A DNA stretch of 22,716 nucleotides from a virus. A model generated the notes under the pieces. That model worked only from the letters and a program-made list of their open reading frames with translations. It did no database searches and was not told the DNA's origin. Shown one piece after another: positions 15,068-21,849 of the stretch (the first letter of the stretch is position 1; every line of letters starts with the position of its first letter). A program made the position numbers and the translations under genes. The stretch spans positions 1-22,716 of the IMG/VR virus record IMGVR_UViG_3300044615_000162; one strand, given 5' to 3'.

Positions 15068-15748
15068 TCAGCGTCCAGAGATCCAGGGCGTGATGTGCTC
15101 GGGCTTCACGTCGCGCTGGCTGGCGTCTGACGCCTTCGCCTGCTGGATGTATCCAAGCGCCATCTGCATGCACTTGCGGCCCTCTGCGGCGCCCTCGGCG
15201 CCCTTCACGACCGGGCCTGCGAGCATCGACGCGAGGTGCCACGCGAGCGCGTTGGAGAACAGCGGGTCGAACTTGGTCGGGTCGGTGACGAGCGCCTGGT
15301 AGCGCAGGAGCGCGTTCTCCTGGTTGGTGTAGATCACCTTGTTCCCGGCCGTGTCCGTCTCGATCTGGTACTCCTGCGGGACGTAGGTTCCGCCGGCGAC
15401 GAACGGGGTGTTGATCCAGCCCCATCCGTAGCGGTCGGCCGGGTAGGCGCGCACCGCGTAATCGTTCTCTGCCTGCGGGGGCAGCACCGCCACGGCGGTC
15501 ATCATGTCGCCCGGGCAGGCGTATGCGTACTTCCACATCGTGTATGGCATCGTCACCTGCGCGAGGCTGACGCGCCGCGAGGCGAAGTTCCATGCGTGCA
15601 TCTGGAGCAGCGTGTCGCGTGCGATGGGGTAGAACCGCTGGCAGTGCTCTGCCTGCGCGGAGCCCTCCGGCGGGTCGATACTGGCGACTGTGGCATCGTC
15701 CCCCAGGTATGCGAGCGCGAGGTTGCAGATGTCTACGACGGATGGCAT
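15068..15748 (-). CDS. Tail tubular protein A-like adaptor (226 aa)
   Basis: The sequence opens VVDICNLALAYLGDDATVASIDPPEGS and continues with 'FYPIARDTLLQMHAWNFA.RR'. This is the hallmark of T7 gp11-like tail tubular A and related head-completion adaptors. Length is near the family norm (T7 gp11 is 196 residues). The protein should form the ring that joins the portal to the nozzle. The ATG at 15748 has an AAGGGAG site six bases upstream. It is the first gene after the GC hairpin and the first of the tail module, and runs almost directly into the nozzle gene. Confidence 0.88.
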   Translation of the reverse strand: MPSVVDICNLALAYLGDDATVASIDPPEGSAQAEHCQRFYPIARDTLLQMHAWNFASRRVSLAQVTMPYTMWKYAYACPGDMMTAVAVLPPQAENDYAVRAYPADRYGWGWINTPFVAGGTYVPQEYQIETDTAGNKVIYTNQENALLRYQALVTDPTKFDPLFSNALAWHLASMLAGPVVKGAEGAAEGRKCMQMALGYIQQAKASDASQRDVKPEHITPWISGR

Positions 15749-15767
15749 TCTCGCTCCCTTCGTGACA

Positions 15768-15798
15768 GGAGGGGGGCCGGCGTGGACGGCCCCCCTCC
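15768..15798 (-). terminator. Strong GC hairpin between head and tail modules (candidate terminator)
   Basis: A perfect 11-bp inverted repeat, GGAGGGGGGCC against GGCCCCCCTCC, closes a loop of about nine bases (one more G-C pair is possible). It lies in the 74-base gap between the 65-residue gene and the adaptor gene. No U-run follows on the transcribed (minus) strand, so it is not a classical intrinsic terminator. It could be a partial terminator, a processing site or an RNA-stabilising stem. In T7 a terminator sits at the same place, after the capsid gene. Confidence 0.55.
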
Positions 15799-15822
15799 CT
15801 TGTTCGCGAACTCAGGCACGCA

Positions 15823-16020
15823 TCAGTTCGGCGTGGCTTCGGCCTTGGGCTTCCGTCCGGGGCGCAGCTTGCGCTCCGGCTCGGCTGCGTCGAGGACGGG
15901 GCCGCCGTCCATGAACTCGATCACGTCGGGGAGAGCAGGGCCGGAGTAGCGGAACTCCTCGCCCGCCTTCCGAAGCCCGTTGTCCACGAAGCAGTCGACC
16001 AATGCCTTGACCATCGCCAT
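15823..16020 (-). CDS. Small virion-module protein, Bbp15-position (65 aa)
   Basis: A 65-residue protein whose ATG has an AGGAG site seven bases upstream and lies 12 bases past the cement gene stop. The first part (VKALVDCFVDNGLRKAGEEF) resembles short phage proteins found just after capsid genes, where 'g.lr..GeeF' is a common motif. The C-terminus is basic and proline-containing (RKLRPGRKPK), loosely like an AT-hook, so contact with DNA is possible but unproven. It is the last gene before the hairpin. The function is unknown; the good ribosome binding site and tight spacing argue that it is real. Confidence 0.7.
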   Translation of the reverse strand: MAMVKALVDCFVDNGLRKAGEEFRYSGPALPDVIEFMDGGPVLDAAEPERKLRPGRKPKAEATPN

Positions 16021-16032
16021 GTGATGCTCCTA

Positions 16033-16491
16033 TCAGGCGACCGTGAAGCCGCTGGCGTAGAACTTCTGGCCGTCCTGGATGTCCATGACGATCTGAGCCA
16101 GGATGCTTCCCGTGGTCGGTGCAGTGCCGTTGACGTCGTAGCGGGCGCCGAGGTAGCGCAGGCCGAGGCTTGCGATCTGCGGCGGGATGGCGACCACGTA
16201 CTGCTTCCCGGCGGTCAGGCCGGCGAGCAGGACGTTCGTCTCCGCGAGGACGGTGTGGGACGAGAGGTTCGCGTTCGCCGACGAAACCACCTCGAGGTCG
16301 AGGCTGGTGAGCGTGTTGAACGTGGTCACGACGGTGAACACCATGTAGAGCTGGCGGCCCTCGCCGATGTCGCGAGCGGTGCCGAGGTCGATGGTGTCGG
16401 TGCTGTAGGCGTCGGCCGTGATGGCCTGGCCCGAGATGGCCGAGCCGGGGGTGTTGGACCCGGACACGGTGAGAAGGACGTCAGTAATCAT
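16033..16491 (-). CDS. Capsid cement protein, Bbp16-like (152 aa)
   Basis: The protein begins MITDVLLTVSGSN and carries the blocks 'DLGTARDIGEGRQLYM' and 'LGLRYLGARYDVNG' near the end. These are typical of the Bbp16 family, named from Bordetella phage BPP-1, where it is a beta-rich cement protein that staples capsid subunits. Length and place directly after the capsid gene agree. The ATG has a strong GAAGGGAGA site about nine bases upstream. It should decorate and stabilise the capsid surface. Confidence 0.85.
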   Translation of the reverse strand: MITDVLLTVSGSNTPGSAISGQAITADAYSTDTIDLGTARDIGEGRQLYMVFTVVTTFNTLTSLDLEVVSSANANLSSHTVLAETNVLLAGLTAGKQYVVAIPPQIASLGLRYLGARYDVNGTAPTTGSILAQIVMDIQDGQKFYASGFTVA

Positions 16492-16521
16492 TGTGAGTGT
16501 CTCCCTTCAGGAGTGTGCGGG

Positions 16522-17559
16522 TCAGCTGACCTGTGCTTCGGTGTTGAGGATGGAATCGACGCGACGGCAGGGGACGCCGAGGAACGACAGCCAGCTGTAC
16601 GGCGTGCCGAACTGCGACAGGCCCTCGTTGACCTTCACGACCGCCTGGCTCTTGTCGAGCGCCATGATCGACAGGCCGCTGTGCACGGTCCGGTTCATGT
16701 AGAACGCGGCACGGCCCATCGCCATGTTCGGGATGCGGTACAGGCCACGCGCCATGAGGCGGATGAGGTTGCTGGCCGAGGTGGTCGCCTGGCCGTTCGA
16801 CTGCGCGAGCAGGTCGGTCGTGTTGATGTTGCAGATGCGCACGACGTAGCGCCAGTCCTTCACGACCAGGCCGTTCTTCCACTGGTAGCGCGTGGAGTAC
16901 GCCTGGAGCCGCGTGCCGTCCGAGTTGTAGACGGTCTGCTCGCCGAGGTCCTCGTGCATGAGGCCGGCCGTCGAGCCCTTGGGGAAGGGGCAGTAGACGG
17001 TGTTGTCGCCCCAGACCACCAGGTACACCGAGGTGTTCGCGGTGGCCGAGTACGAGCCGCCGCCGGCGAGGCCGTTGAGGATGTTGACGCTGTTGTTGGA
17101 ACCCGTCAGCGCCGAGTAGCGCGGGGCCAGCCCGAGGAACTGCTTCGGGTCGGTCGCCGGGTTGCCGTAGAACATCGTGCTCGCCATCGTCTGGTTCATC
17201 GCCTCGAGGAAGGCGGTGTCCTCAGACAGCCGGAACTGCGCGGTGTTGCCGTTCAGCATGGCGAGGTCCTTGTCGACCTCGCTGCGGGCCTCAAGGATGC
17301 CGCAGGCCTCGTCGACCTGGGCGGTCGTCGACTTGCTGTTCGGGATGCCCTGGTTGAGGGCGCGCCAGTAGACCTGGGGCAGGCCGGTGCGGATCACGAC
17401 GCGCTCGCCAGTCGGGAGGTTGCCCTCCTTGAAGACGCAGTCCTCGAGGATCTCGTTCGACTGCGACAGGAGTTCGGCGATGATGGGCACGTTGCCCTCG
17501 GGATCGGTGCGCTTGGCCCAGTCCGCGAGGGTCAGGTTGGAAGTGGAGAGAGTTGCCAT
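16522..17559 (-). CDS. Major capsid protein, BPP-1 Bbp17 / epsilon15 gp7 type (345 aa)
   Basis: The start (TLADWAKRTDPEGNVPIIAE) and the following 'ILEDCVFKEGNLPTGERVVIRTGLP' block are characteristic of the epsilon15 gp7 / BPP-1 Bbp17 capsid family, which has an HK97-like fold. Length is close to epsilon15 gp7 (335). The ATG at 17559 has an AAGGGAA site nine bases upstream and lies 21 bases after the scaffold stop, an ordinary spacing for a highly translated gene. Flanking scaffold-like and cement genes support the call. No cleavable N-terminal scaffold domain is present, so assembly must depend on the separate scaffold protein. Confidence 0.9.
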   Translation of the reverse strand: MATLSTSNLTLADWAKRTDPEGNVPIIAELLSQSNEILEDCVFKEGNLPTGERVVIRTGLPQVYWRALNQGIPNSKSTTAQVDEACGILEARSEVDKDLAMLNGNTAQFRLSEDTAFLEAMNQTMASTMFYGNPATDPKQFLGLAPRYSALTGSNNSVNILNGLAGGGSYSATANTSVYLVVWGDNTVYCPFPKGSTAGLMHEDLGEQTVYNSDGTRLQAYSTRYQWKNGLVVKDWRYVVRICNINTTDLLAQSNGQATTSASNLIRLMARGLYRIPNMAMGRAAFYMNRTVHSGLSIMALDKSQAVVKVNEGLSQFGTPYSWLSFLGVPCRRVDSILNTEAQVS

Positions 17560-17580
17560 TGCTGTGGTTCCCTTGTTGGG

Positions 17581-18270
17581 TTAGGTGTTTGAGTAAAGAG
17601 CCTCGGCGAGGTCGGCGAAGCTGCGCGGTCCGGCCTTGGCCTGCGTGGCCGCGCCCGTGACCATGCGGTCCTCGCTGATCGCCTTGCCGGCACGGAACAT
17701 GAACCGGATGAGCTCCGGGTGGTTTCCGAGTCCGGTTTCGTTCAGCAGCGTGCGGAGTTCGGTGGTGCCGAACGCATCGAGCGCCTTCTTTGCAACGCCC
17801 AGGTTCTCCGACAGCTTCTCGCCGCCGAACTCTCGGTCGGACTTGGAGCTGTCGGCCCAGCCGTTGCGGATGGCCTCGATCTGCGCCGTCTGACGTTCGA
17901 CCATCTTGGGGCCGACCGCGTCAAGGAGGCGCTGCGCGGCGTCCTGCGACAGGTTCAGTTCCTTCGCCACCTGCGAGTACGCGGTGATCACCTCGGCGTC
18001 GAACGCTCGACCCTCGGGCACCTTGAACTCGTAGGCTTCCGGCGCCTTGGGTGCCTCGGCCTGGGGGGCCTCGGTCGCCTGTGCGTCGGCCGGCGCGGGT
18101 TCCTTTCCGGCAGGGGCCGCGTCGGCGGCTTGCCGGTCCTGGGTCGCGGGAGCCTTCTGCGTGTTCCCGTAGAGCTTGTCGGCCGTCGCCGCCACGCTTT
18201 CCGGGGCCGTCGATGGGGAAGCGGCTTCAGTTGGGGTTGCGGCCGTTTCCGTCATCGTTGCTTGCGTCAT
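17581..18270 (-). CDS. Scaffold-like head assembly protein (229 aa)
   Basis: The first 85 residues are Ala/Pro/Glu-rich and probably disordered. The rest is helical and charged, with the blocks 'YEFKVPEG..FDAEVI', 'KELNLSQDAAQRLLD' and 'HPELIRFMFRAGK' that recur in phage scaffold-type proteins encoded just before the capsid gene. It should guide procapsid assembly and be removed later. The ATG (18270) lies inside the end of the Bbp19-like gene, a 44-base overlap, with AAGGAA eight bases upstream. No protease motif was seen. Confidence 0.8.
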   Translation of the reverse strand: MTQATMTETAATPTEAASPSTAPESVAATADKLYGNTQKAPATQDRQAADAAPAGKEPAPADAQATEAPQAEAPKAPEAYEFKVPEGRAFDAEVITAYSQVAKELNLSQDAAQRLLDAVGPKMVERQTAQIEAIRNGWADSSKSDREFGGEKLSENLGVAKKALDAFGTTELRTLLNETGLGNHPELIRFMFRAGKAISEDRMVTGAATQAKAGPRSFADLAEALYSNT

Positions 18271-18577
18271 CCTGGTGTTCCTTCATCATCACGTGGTACT
18301 GCTCGGGGCACGCGGCGTGGATGAGGCCGAGGAGCCTCAGTCCCGCGTTCCGGTTCCCTTCCGCGAAGGCCATCTGCATCGCATTGGCCGCGAAGGTGGT
18401 TCGGAACACGCCTGCGCTGTCGAGGAAGCGCCAGGCCATGCGCCTGCCGCGCTTCTGCGACATGAGCCACTTCATGTCGGCCTCCTCGTTCTGCCTGTCC
18501 AGGCGCTCCCTGAGCTCCTTGTCGGCTCGGTCGCGCTCCTGCCCGCGCAGGTCGAGGGGGTCGTAATTCGTGCTCAT
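18227..18577 (-). CDS. Bbp19-like protein (116 aa)
   Basis: The central part (GRRMAWRFLDSAGVFRTTF, then EGNRNAGLRLLGLIHAACPEQYHVMMKEH) matches the short helical Bbp19 family of BPP-1-like podoviruses, always found between portal and capsid genes. The function is not known; a head-assembly role is inferred from the neighbourhood. The first 40 residues are charged and helical, and the tail is Asp/Asn-rich. The ATG at 18577 lacks a clear Shine-Dalgarno sequence (nearest GGGA is about 13 bases away), unlike the surrounding genes. A copy of the AGTACCCGTAA repeat lies 27 bases upstream. Confidence 0.8.
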   Translation of the reverse strand: MSTNYDPLDLRGQERDRADKELRERLDRQNEEADMKWLMSQKRGRRMAWRFLDSAGVFRTTFAANAMQMAFAEGNRNAGLRLLGLIHAACPEQYHVMMKEHQDDASNDDGNGRNPN

Positions 18578-18604
18578 CGGCGAATGTAGTCCCGCGTTGG
18601 TTGC

Positions 18605-18615
18605 TTACGGGTACT
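18605..18615 (-). repeat. AGTACCCGTAA repeat, copy B
   Basis: Exact copy on the minus strand whose last three bases form the TAA stop of the beta-sandwich protein gene. It lies 27 bases before the Bbp19-like start, in a leader that has no obvious ribosome binding site. Confidence 0.5.
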
Positions 18616-19180
18616 GACCATAGACCTCGTTCACGGTGATGATCAAGGACGGCGTGGCCGGGCGGGTCGGCGTGGTCTGCGTCCCGGTGTAGGCCATCGA
18701 CACCCCGGTCCCGTTGACCGACCAGTAGATCTGCGCGTACTGGCCCTGGTCGAGGTCCACGAAGAAGTTCCACGCCGCGACGAGGAACGAATTGCCGCCG
18801 GCATGCTTCTTCGGGATGGTGACAAGCGTGTTGGAGTTGGCGAGCGCGGCGCCCTGCTTGGCGAGCCAGATGCTGATCTCGCGCTCGTCGTTGCCGGAGT
18901 TCGTGAACTGGGCGCTGAACGCGATGTTGTAGGTCGCCGTGCGGCCGGCGGTGATCTTCGTGTTGTCGACCATCACGACGCCGCGTGAGATGTCCACGCT
19001 GTCGCACTCCATCAGCGTCTCGGTGTTGGCGGATGCCGGCTGGTTCGAGACGTCGTAGAACGACCCGATGTACGGCGCCCTCGAGAAGTACGTCTCGCTG
19101 CCGTCAGGGTCCTTCACCCCGACGATGTCTCCCGATGCGTTGTCGTAGATCCACGGGAACCCCTGCTTCAGGAAGCCCAT
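18605..19180 (-). CDS. Beta-sandwich virion protein (191 aa), possible head decoration or fibre
   Basis: The N-terminus (GFPWIYDNASGDIVGVKDPDG) is a motif common in phage head-fibre-like proteins. The rest (PYIGSFYDVSNQ, YNIAFSAQFTNSG, EISIWLAKQGAAL, AAWNFFVDLDQGQYAQIYW) reads as an all-beta jelly roll of C1q/TNF style that I know from many phage structural modules. It has no catalytic motif, signal peptide or membrane segment. The ATG at 19180 has GGAGG eight bases upstream, inside the end of the portal gene. The same reading frame is open far upstream, but that part only shadows the portal gene. Function is inferred: an exposed decoration or accessory adhesion protein. Confidence 0.7.
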   Translation of the reverse strand: MGFLKQGFPWIYDNASGDIVGVKDPDGSETYFSRAPYIGSFYDVSNQPASANTETLMECDSVDISRGVVMVDNTKITAGRTATYNIAFSAQFTNSGNDEREISIWLAKQGAALANSNTLVTIPKKHAGGNSFLVAAWNFFVDLDQGQYAQIYWSVNGTGVSMAYTGTQTTPTRPATPSLIITVNEVYGQYP

Positions 19181-19182
19181 GT

Positions 19183-20901
19183 TCAGACCTCCAGTGCGCT
19201 CGGGGAGCCATACCCCGAGAACATGTTCGTGATGTCGGTGAGGGCGTTGTCGCCGCCTGTCGGCGACTGCGCCATGTTCTTGACCGTCTGCGACTGCTGC
19301 TGCATGACGGCCGCCTGCTCCTTCGCGGCCATCGCCTGCGCCCGCGCCTGGCGGATGAGCGCGACGTCCTTGTCCGCGATGATGAGGGCCGGGTCGATGC
19401 CGAGCATGTCGGCATACACGTCGGCCCACTCGTCCTGGTCGAACTTGTCGAGGATGTCGGGCTTCATCTGCGCGATGGCGCCGAGGTTCCCGACGAAGCG
19501 GTCGACGGCGTTCGTTCCGATGGCGCGCTGCGCCTGCGCCAGCATGGACACGAACTCGATGTTCAGGTCCATTCCCTGCAATTCCTGCGGCGCAGGCGGG
19601 ACGATCCCGGCCTGCACCATGCGGGTAAAGGTCGTGTCGACGAGCGGGGCGAGCAGCTCGTTGTGCAGGCGCTCGAGCACGGGGCCGAGCATGATGAGCT
19701 TCTCTTCGTGGCGCTCCGCGACCTCGGTTGCGGTCATCCGCGTGTTCGGGCCGGCGTTGGCGAGCATCAGGAACAGGTCCGCGTAGAACGCGCCCCGCAC
19801 GCGCTCGCGGCAGTCCATGATGTCGTTCAGGAGGTACTGGAGGTTGAGGTTCACCTCGAACGCGGTCTTGATCCCGTTGTTGGCCGCGCCGTCGTAGTAG
19901 GAGATCCCGCCCGGGAGCATCTCGATGTCGCGGTTCTTCATCGACGCAGGCACCTGGAGGGGCGGCTTCGTCTGGTAGTCGATGGCCTGCGCCTTGCGGA
20001 GCTGCTCGTGCTGGAGCTGCTTGACGTCGCCGAGCGCCTCCATGCCGGGGCTGTGGCCGTAGATGTCGCCGCCGACCACGGCCCAGCGGGGGACAACGGC
20101 CGGGAACTGCATGAACCCGCTCTCGCGCAGGAACTTGCCGTCCTCGCCGCCGACCTCGAAGTACCACGACCCGTAGGGCATGTTGCGCGAGTCGCGCTTG
20201 CCCATGTCGCGGTCTGCACGCGGCTCGATGGCGTGGATCACGGGCACCCACTGGTCGAGGCTGCCGTTCGAATACATGTTCCGCACGGTGACGGAGCAGT
20301 TCTCGAGGCCGAACTCCTTGACGATCTGCGACACCGTCATGTCGAACTCGCGGTAGAGCGTGCAGACTCGGCCCTTCGCGTCGGTCGAGATGCAGTACTC
20401 GCCGCAGGTGAGCGGGTAGTGGTGGATGACCTGCTCGTAGTCCGGGAGCACGATGGACGCGGCGGTGCCGAAGGTGCCGAGCTCCTCGTACATCATGTGC
20501 AGCGAGCGGTAGGTGTTCGATTTCTGGAACACGCGCTGCATGCGCTTGGTGACGTCATCGAGCCACAGCTTGACCGGGTCGAAGGAATTGAGCTCGGGGT
20601 CCGGGGTGGCGAGCCGGAACCACTGGCGGGCGGGGCTGGTGGCGCCAGACATCATGCCTGCGCCGAGCGTGCGGAGCGCCCGCGTCCCGGTGTTGTCGTA
20701 GATGTTGTTGTGCCGGCGCCAGCCCTTGTCGCGGTCCTGGCGGAAGTAGCGGCCGTTGCGCGGCAGGATGTAGGAGGTCAGTTCCTGCCAGTGGGCGTAC
20801 CAGGACGCACGCTCGCTCTTGAGCTGGCCCCAGCGGGTGAACAGCTTGTCCCGCGTGGGCGCGTCCTCGTAGCTCTGGCCGTCGCCGACGTACTGGCTCA
20901 C
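19183..20901 (-). CDS. Portal / head-to-tail connector protein (572 aa)
   Basis: A typical podovirus head-to-tail connecting protein. It starts with a charged helical segment (RWGQLKSERASWYAHWQELTSYI, with LPRNGRYF after it), then 'LGAGMMSGATSPARQWFRL', a 'GRVCTLYREF' region and 'VGGDIYGHSPGMEALGDVKQLQ', and ends in a Gln/Ala-rich tail. It should form the dodecameric ring at the head vertex, through which DNA is packaged and to which the adaptor binds. The start is GTG at 20901, chosen because GGAGG lies five bases upstream and the previous stop is immediately adjacent (TGAGTG). Length (572) is normal for the family. Confidence 0.92.
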   Translation of the reverse strand: MSQYVGDGQSYEDAPTRDKLFTRWGQLKSERASWYAHWQELTSYILPRNGRYFRQDRDKGWRRHNNIYDNTGTRALRTLGAGMMSGATSPARQWFRLATPDPELNSFDPVKLWLDDVTKRMQRVFQKSNTYRSLHMMYEELGTFGTAASIVLPDYEQVIHHYPLTCGEYCISTDAKGRVCTLYREFDMTVSQIVKEFGLENCSVTVRNMYSNGSLDQWVPVIHAIEPRADRDMGKRDSRNMPYGSWYFEVGGEDGKFLRESGFMQFPAVVPRWAVVGGDIYGHSPGMEALGDVKQLQHEQLRKAQAIDYQTKPPLQVPASMKNRDIEMLPGGISYYDGAANNGIKTAFEVNLNLQYLLNDIMDCRERVRGAFYADLFLMLANAGPNTRMTATEVAERHEEKLIMLGPVLERLHNELLAPLVDTTFTRMVQAGIVPPAPQELQGMDLNIEFVSMLAQAQRAIGTNAVDRFVGNLGAIAQMKPDILDKFDQDEWADVYADMLGIDPALIIADKDVALIRQARAQAMAAKEQAAVMQQQSQTVKNMAQSPTGGDNALTDITNMFSGYGSPSALEV

Positions 20902-21384
20902 TCAGCCTCCGAGGAGCGTCTGGCGCCCCAGCTGGAGGTCTTGCGGGTTGACGCCCATCGGCCCGGTGAGCATGGTCGTGGACGGGCCGCCCTCGGCGCC
21001 CGCCTGCTGCATGATGCCTGCGACGTCGGGCTGTGCGCGGGTGGCCGCTGCCATGGCCTGCTGCGACTGACGCTGCTGGCTGCGTGCCTGCGCTGCGGTG
21101 GCTTCCTGCGCGGTGCGCTGCTCCTTCATTGCCTGCGCCTGCGCCTTCTTGCCGCTCTCGCCCGCCGCGATGCCATAGCCCGTGCCTGCTGCGGCCGCTG
21201 CTGCGCCGGCGGCCGCGAGCCCGGTCGCGAGCGCCGATCCGCCTGCTGCCGCGCCTCCGATGCCTGCCGCAGCGCCGAGGCCGGCGCCGATGGCGCCGAG
21301 CGCGCTGCCGATGGCCGAGATGATGAACCGCCGCTCGTGGCGGGCGGTCAGGTCGCGGTGGCGTCGGAGCGAGTGTCCTTCCAT
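20902..21384 (-). CDS. Small Gly/Ala-rich hydrophobic virion-associated protein (160 aa)
   Basis: A Gly/Ala-rich hydrophobic stretch (about residues 21-75, long enough for one or two membrane passes or a glycine zipper) is followed by a Gln/Ala/Lys helix (KKAQAQAMKEQRTAQEATAA). The C-terminus, STTMLTGPMGVNPQDLQLG then QTLLGG, is a signature I know from small proteins encoded beside podovirus portals. The function is unknown; a minor virion or ejected membrane-active protein is plausible. The ATG at 21384 overlaps the GNAT stop by one base (TGATG) and has AAAGGA six bases upstream. A longer open frame exists, but its first 44 codons would only duplicate the acetyltransferase region. Confidence 0.7.
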   Translation of the reverse strand: MEGHSLRRHRDLTARHERRFIISAIGSALGAIGAGLGAAAGIGGAAAGGSALATGLAAAGAAAAAAGTGYGIAAGESGKKAQAQAMKEQRTAQEATAAQARSQQRQSQQAMAAATRAQPDVAGIMQQAGAEGGPSTTMLTGPMGVNPQDLQLGRQTLLGG

Positions 21385-21833
21385 CACAGTCCTTTCGTGA
21401 ACGTCCGTTCGGTGACCCTGTACCCCAGCCTCGTCAGGATGCGCTCCGCCGCGCTTTCCCCTTCGAGGACGATGTCCGACATGCAGATGGCTTTCGCGCC
21501 TTCTTCCTTGGCCCAACGCTCGAATTCTGCCAGCATCCGCACGCCTTCAACTCGTCCTCGGACATCTTCGTCCATCCACCACGACGTCTCGAGGGCGACG
21601 CGGGCGCCGGGGCTGAACCAGACGGGCTGGAGAATCGCTGCCAGGAAGCCGCGAGGAACGCCGTCAACTTCCGCCACCCACACACGACCATGCTCGAAGA
21701 CAGCGCCGATGGCGGCTCGCATGTCCTCGTGGCTTGGCGAAAGTGCTGCTGCATAGCGGGTGCCTGCGAAGAACCGTTGTCCCATCGCGGCGATCACGTC
21801 GAGATCGTCCGCAGTCGCGAGCCTTACGGGCAT
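21384..21833 (-). CDS. GNAT-family N-acetyltransferase (149 aa)
   Basis: The sequence shows the GNAT layout: a start (MPVRLATADDLDVIAAMGQ), a central 'VWVAEVDGVPRGFLAAILQ' strand pair, a motif-A region (DEDVRGRVEGVRMLAEFERWAKEEGA) and a C-terminal 'AERILTRLGYRVTERTFTKGL'. The acetyl-CoA loop RGRVEG is degenerate against the usual Q/RxxGxG/A. It should acetylate an amine on an unknown substrate, perhaps a host or virion protein. The ATG (21833) has GGGAGGA about eight bases upstream. It lies 16 bases after the terminase stop and runs directly into the hydrophobic protein gene. Acetyltransferases are occasional passengers in podovirus packaging regions. Confidence 0.8.
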   Translation of the reverse strand: MPVRLATADDLDVIAAMGQRFFAGTRYAAALSPSHEDMRAAIGAVFEHGRVWVAEVDGVPRGFLAAILQPVWFSPGARVALETSWWMDEDVRGRVEGVRMLAEFERWAKEEGAKAICMSDIVLEGESAAERILTRLGYRVTERTFTKGL

Positions 21834-21849
21834 GACTGTATTCCTCCCA

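Noticed and set aside
16492-16515. Possible 4-bp hairpin sequestering the cement gene ribosome binding site
   Set aside because: CTCC/GGAG complementarity is expected by chance near any Shine-Dalgarno sequence, and the stem is too short to support regulation.
16520-16531. 12-bp palindrome GGTCAGCTGACC at the capsid gene stop
   Set aside because: It has no loop or tract typical of a terminator, and part of it encodes the capsid C-terminus; a chance palindrome is enough explanation.
18605-20251. 548-codon minus-strand frame starting inside the portal gene
   Set aside because: Only the last 191 codons look like protein; the first part is Arg/His-rich out-of-frame portal sequence. The ATG at 19180 with GGAGG is the real start.
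20902-21516. Longer start (204 aa) for the Gly/Ala-rich protein
   Set aside because: The first 44 codons overlap the acetyltransferase out of frame and look non-protein; ATG at 21384 with AAAGGA and a TGATG overlap is better.
18985-21756. 923-codon plus-strand open frame opposite portal and neighbours
   Set aside because: Low-complexity Val/Arg/Leu antisense composition; three convincing minus-strand genes with ribosome binding sites cover it.
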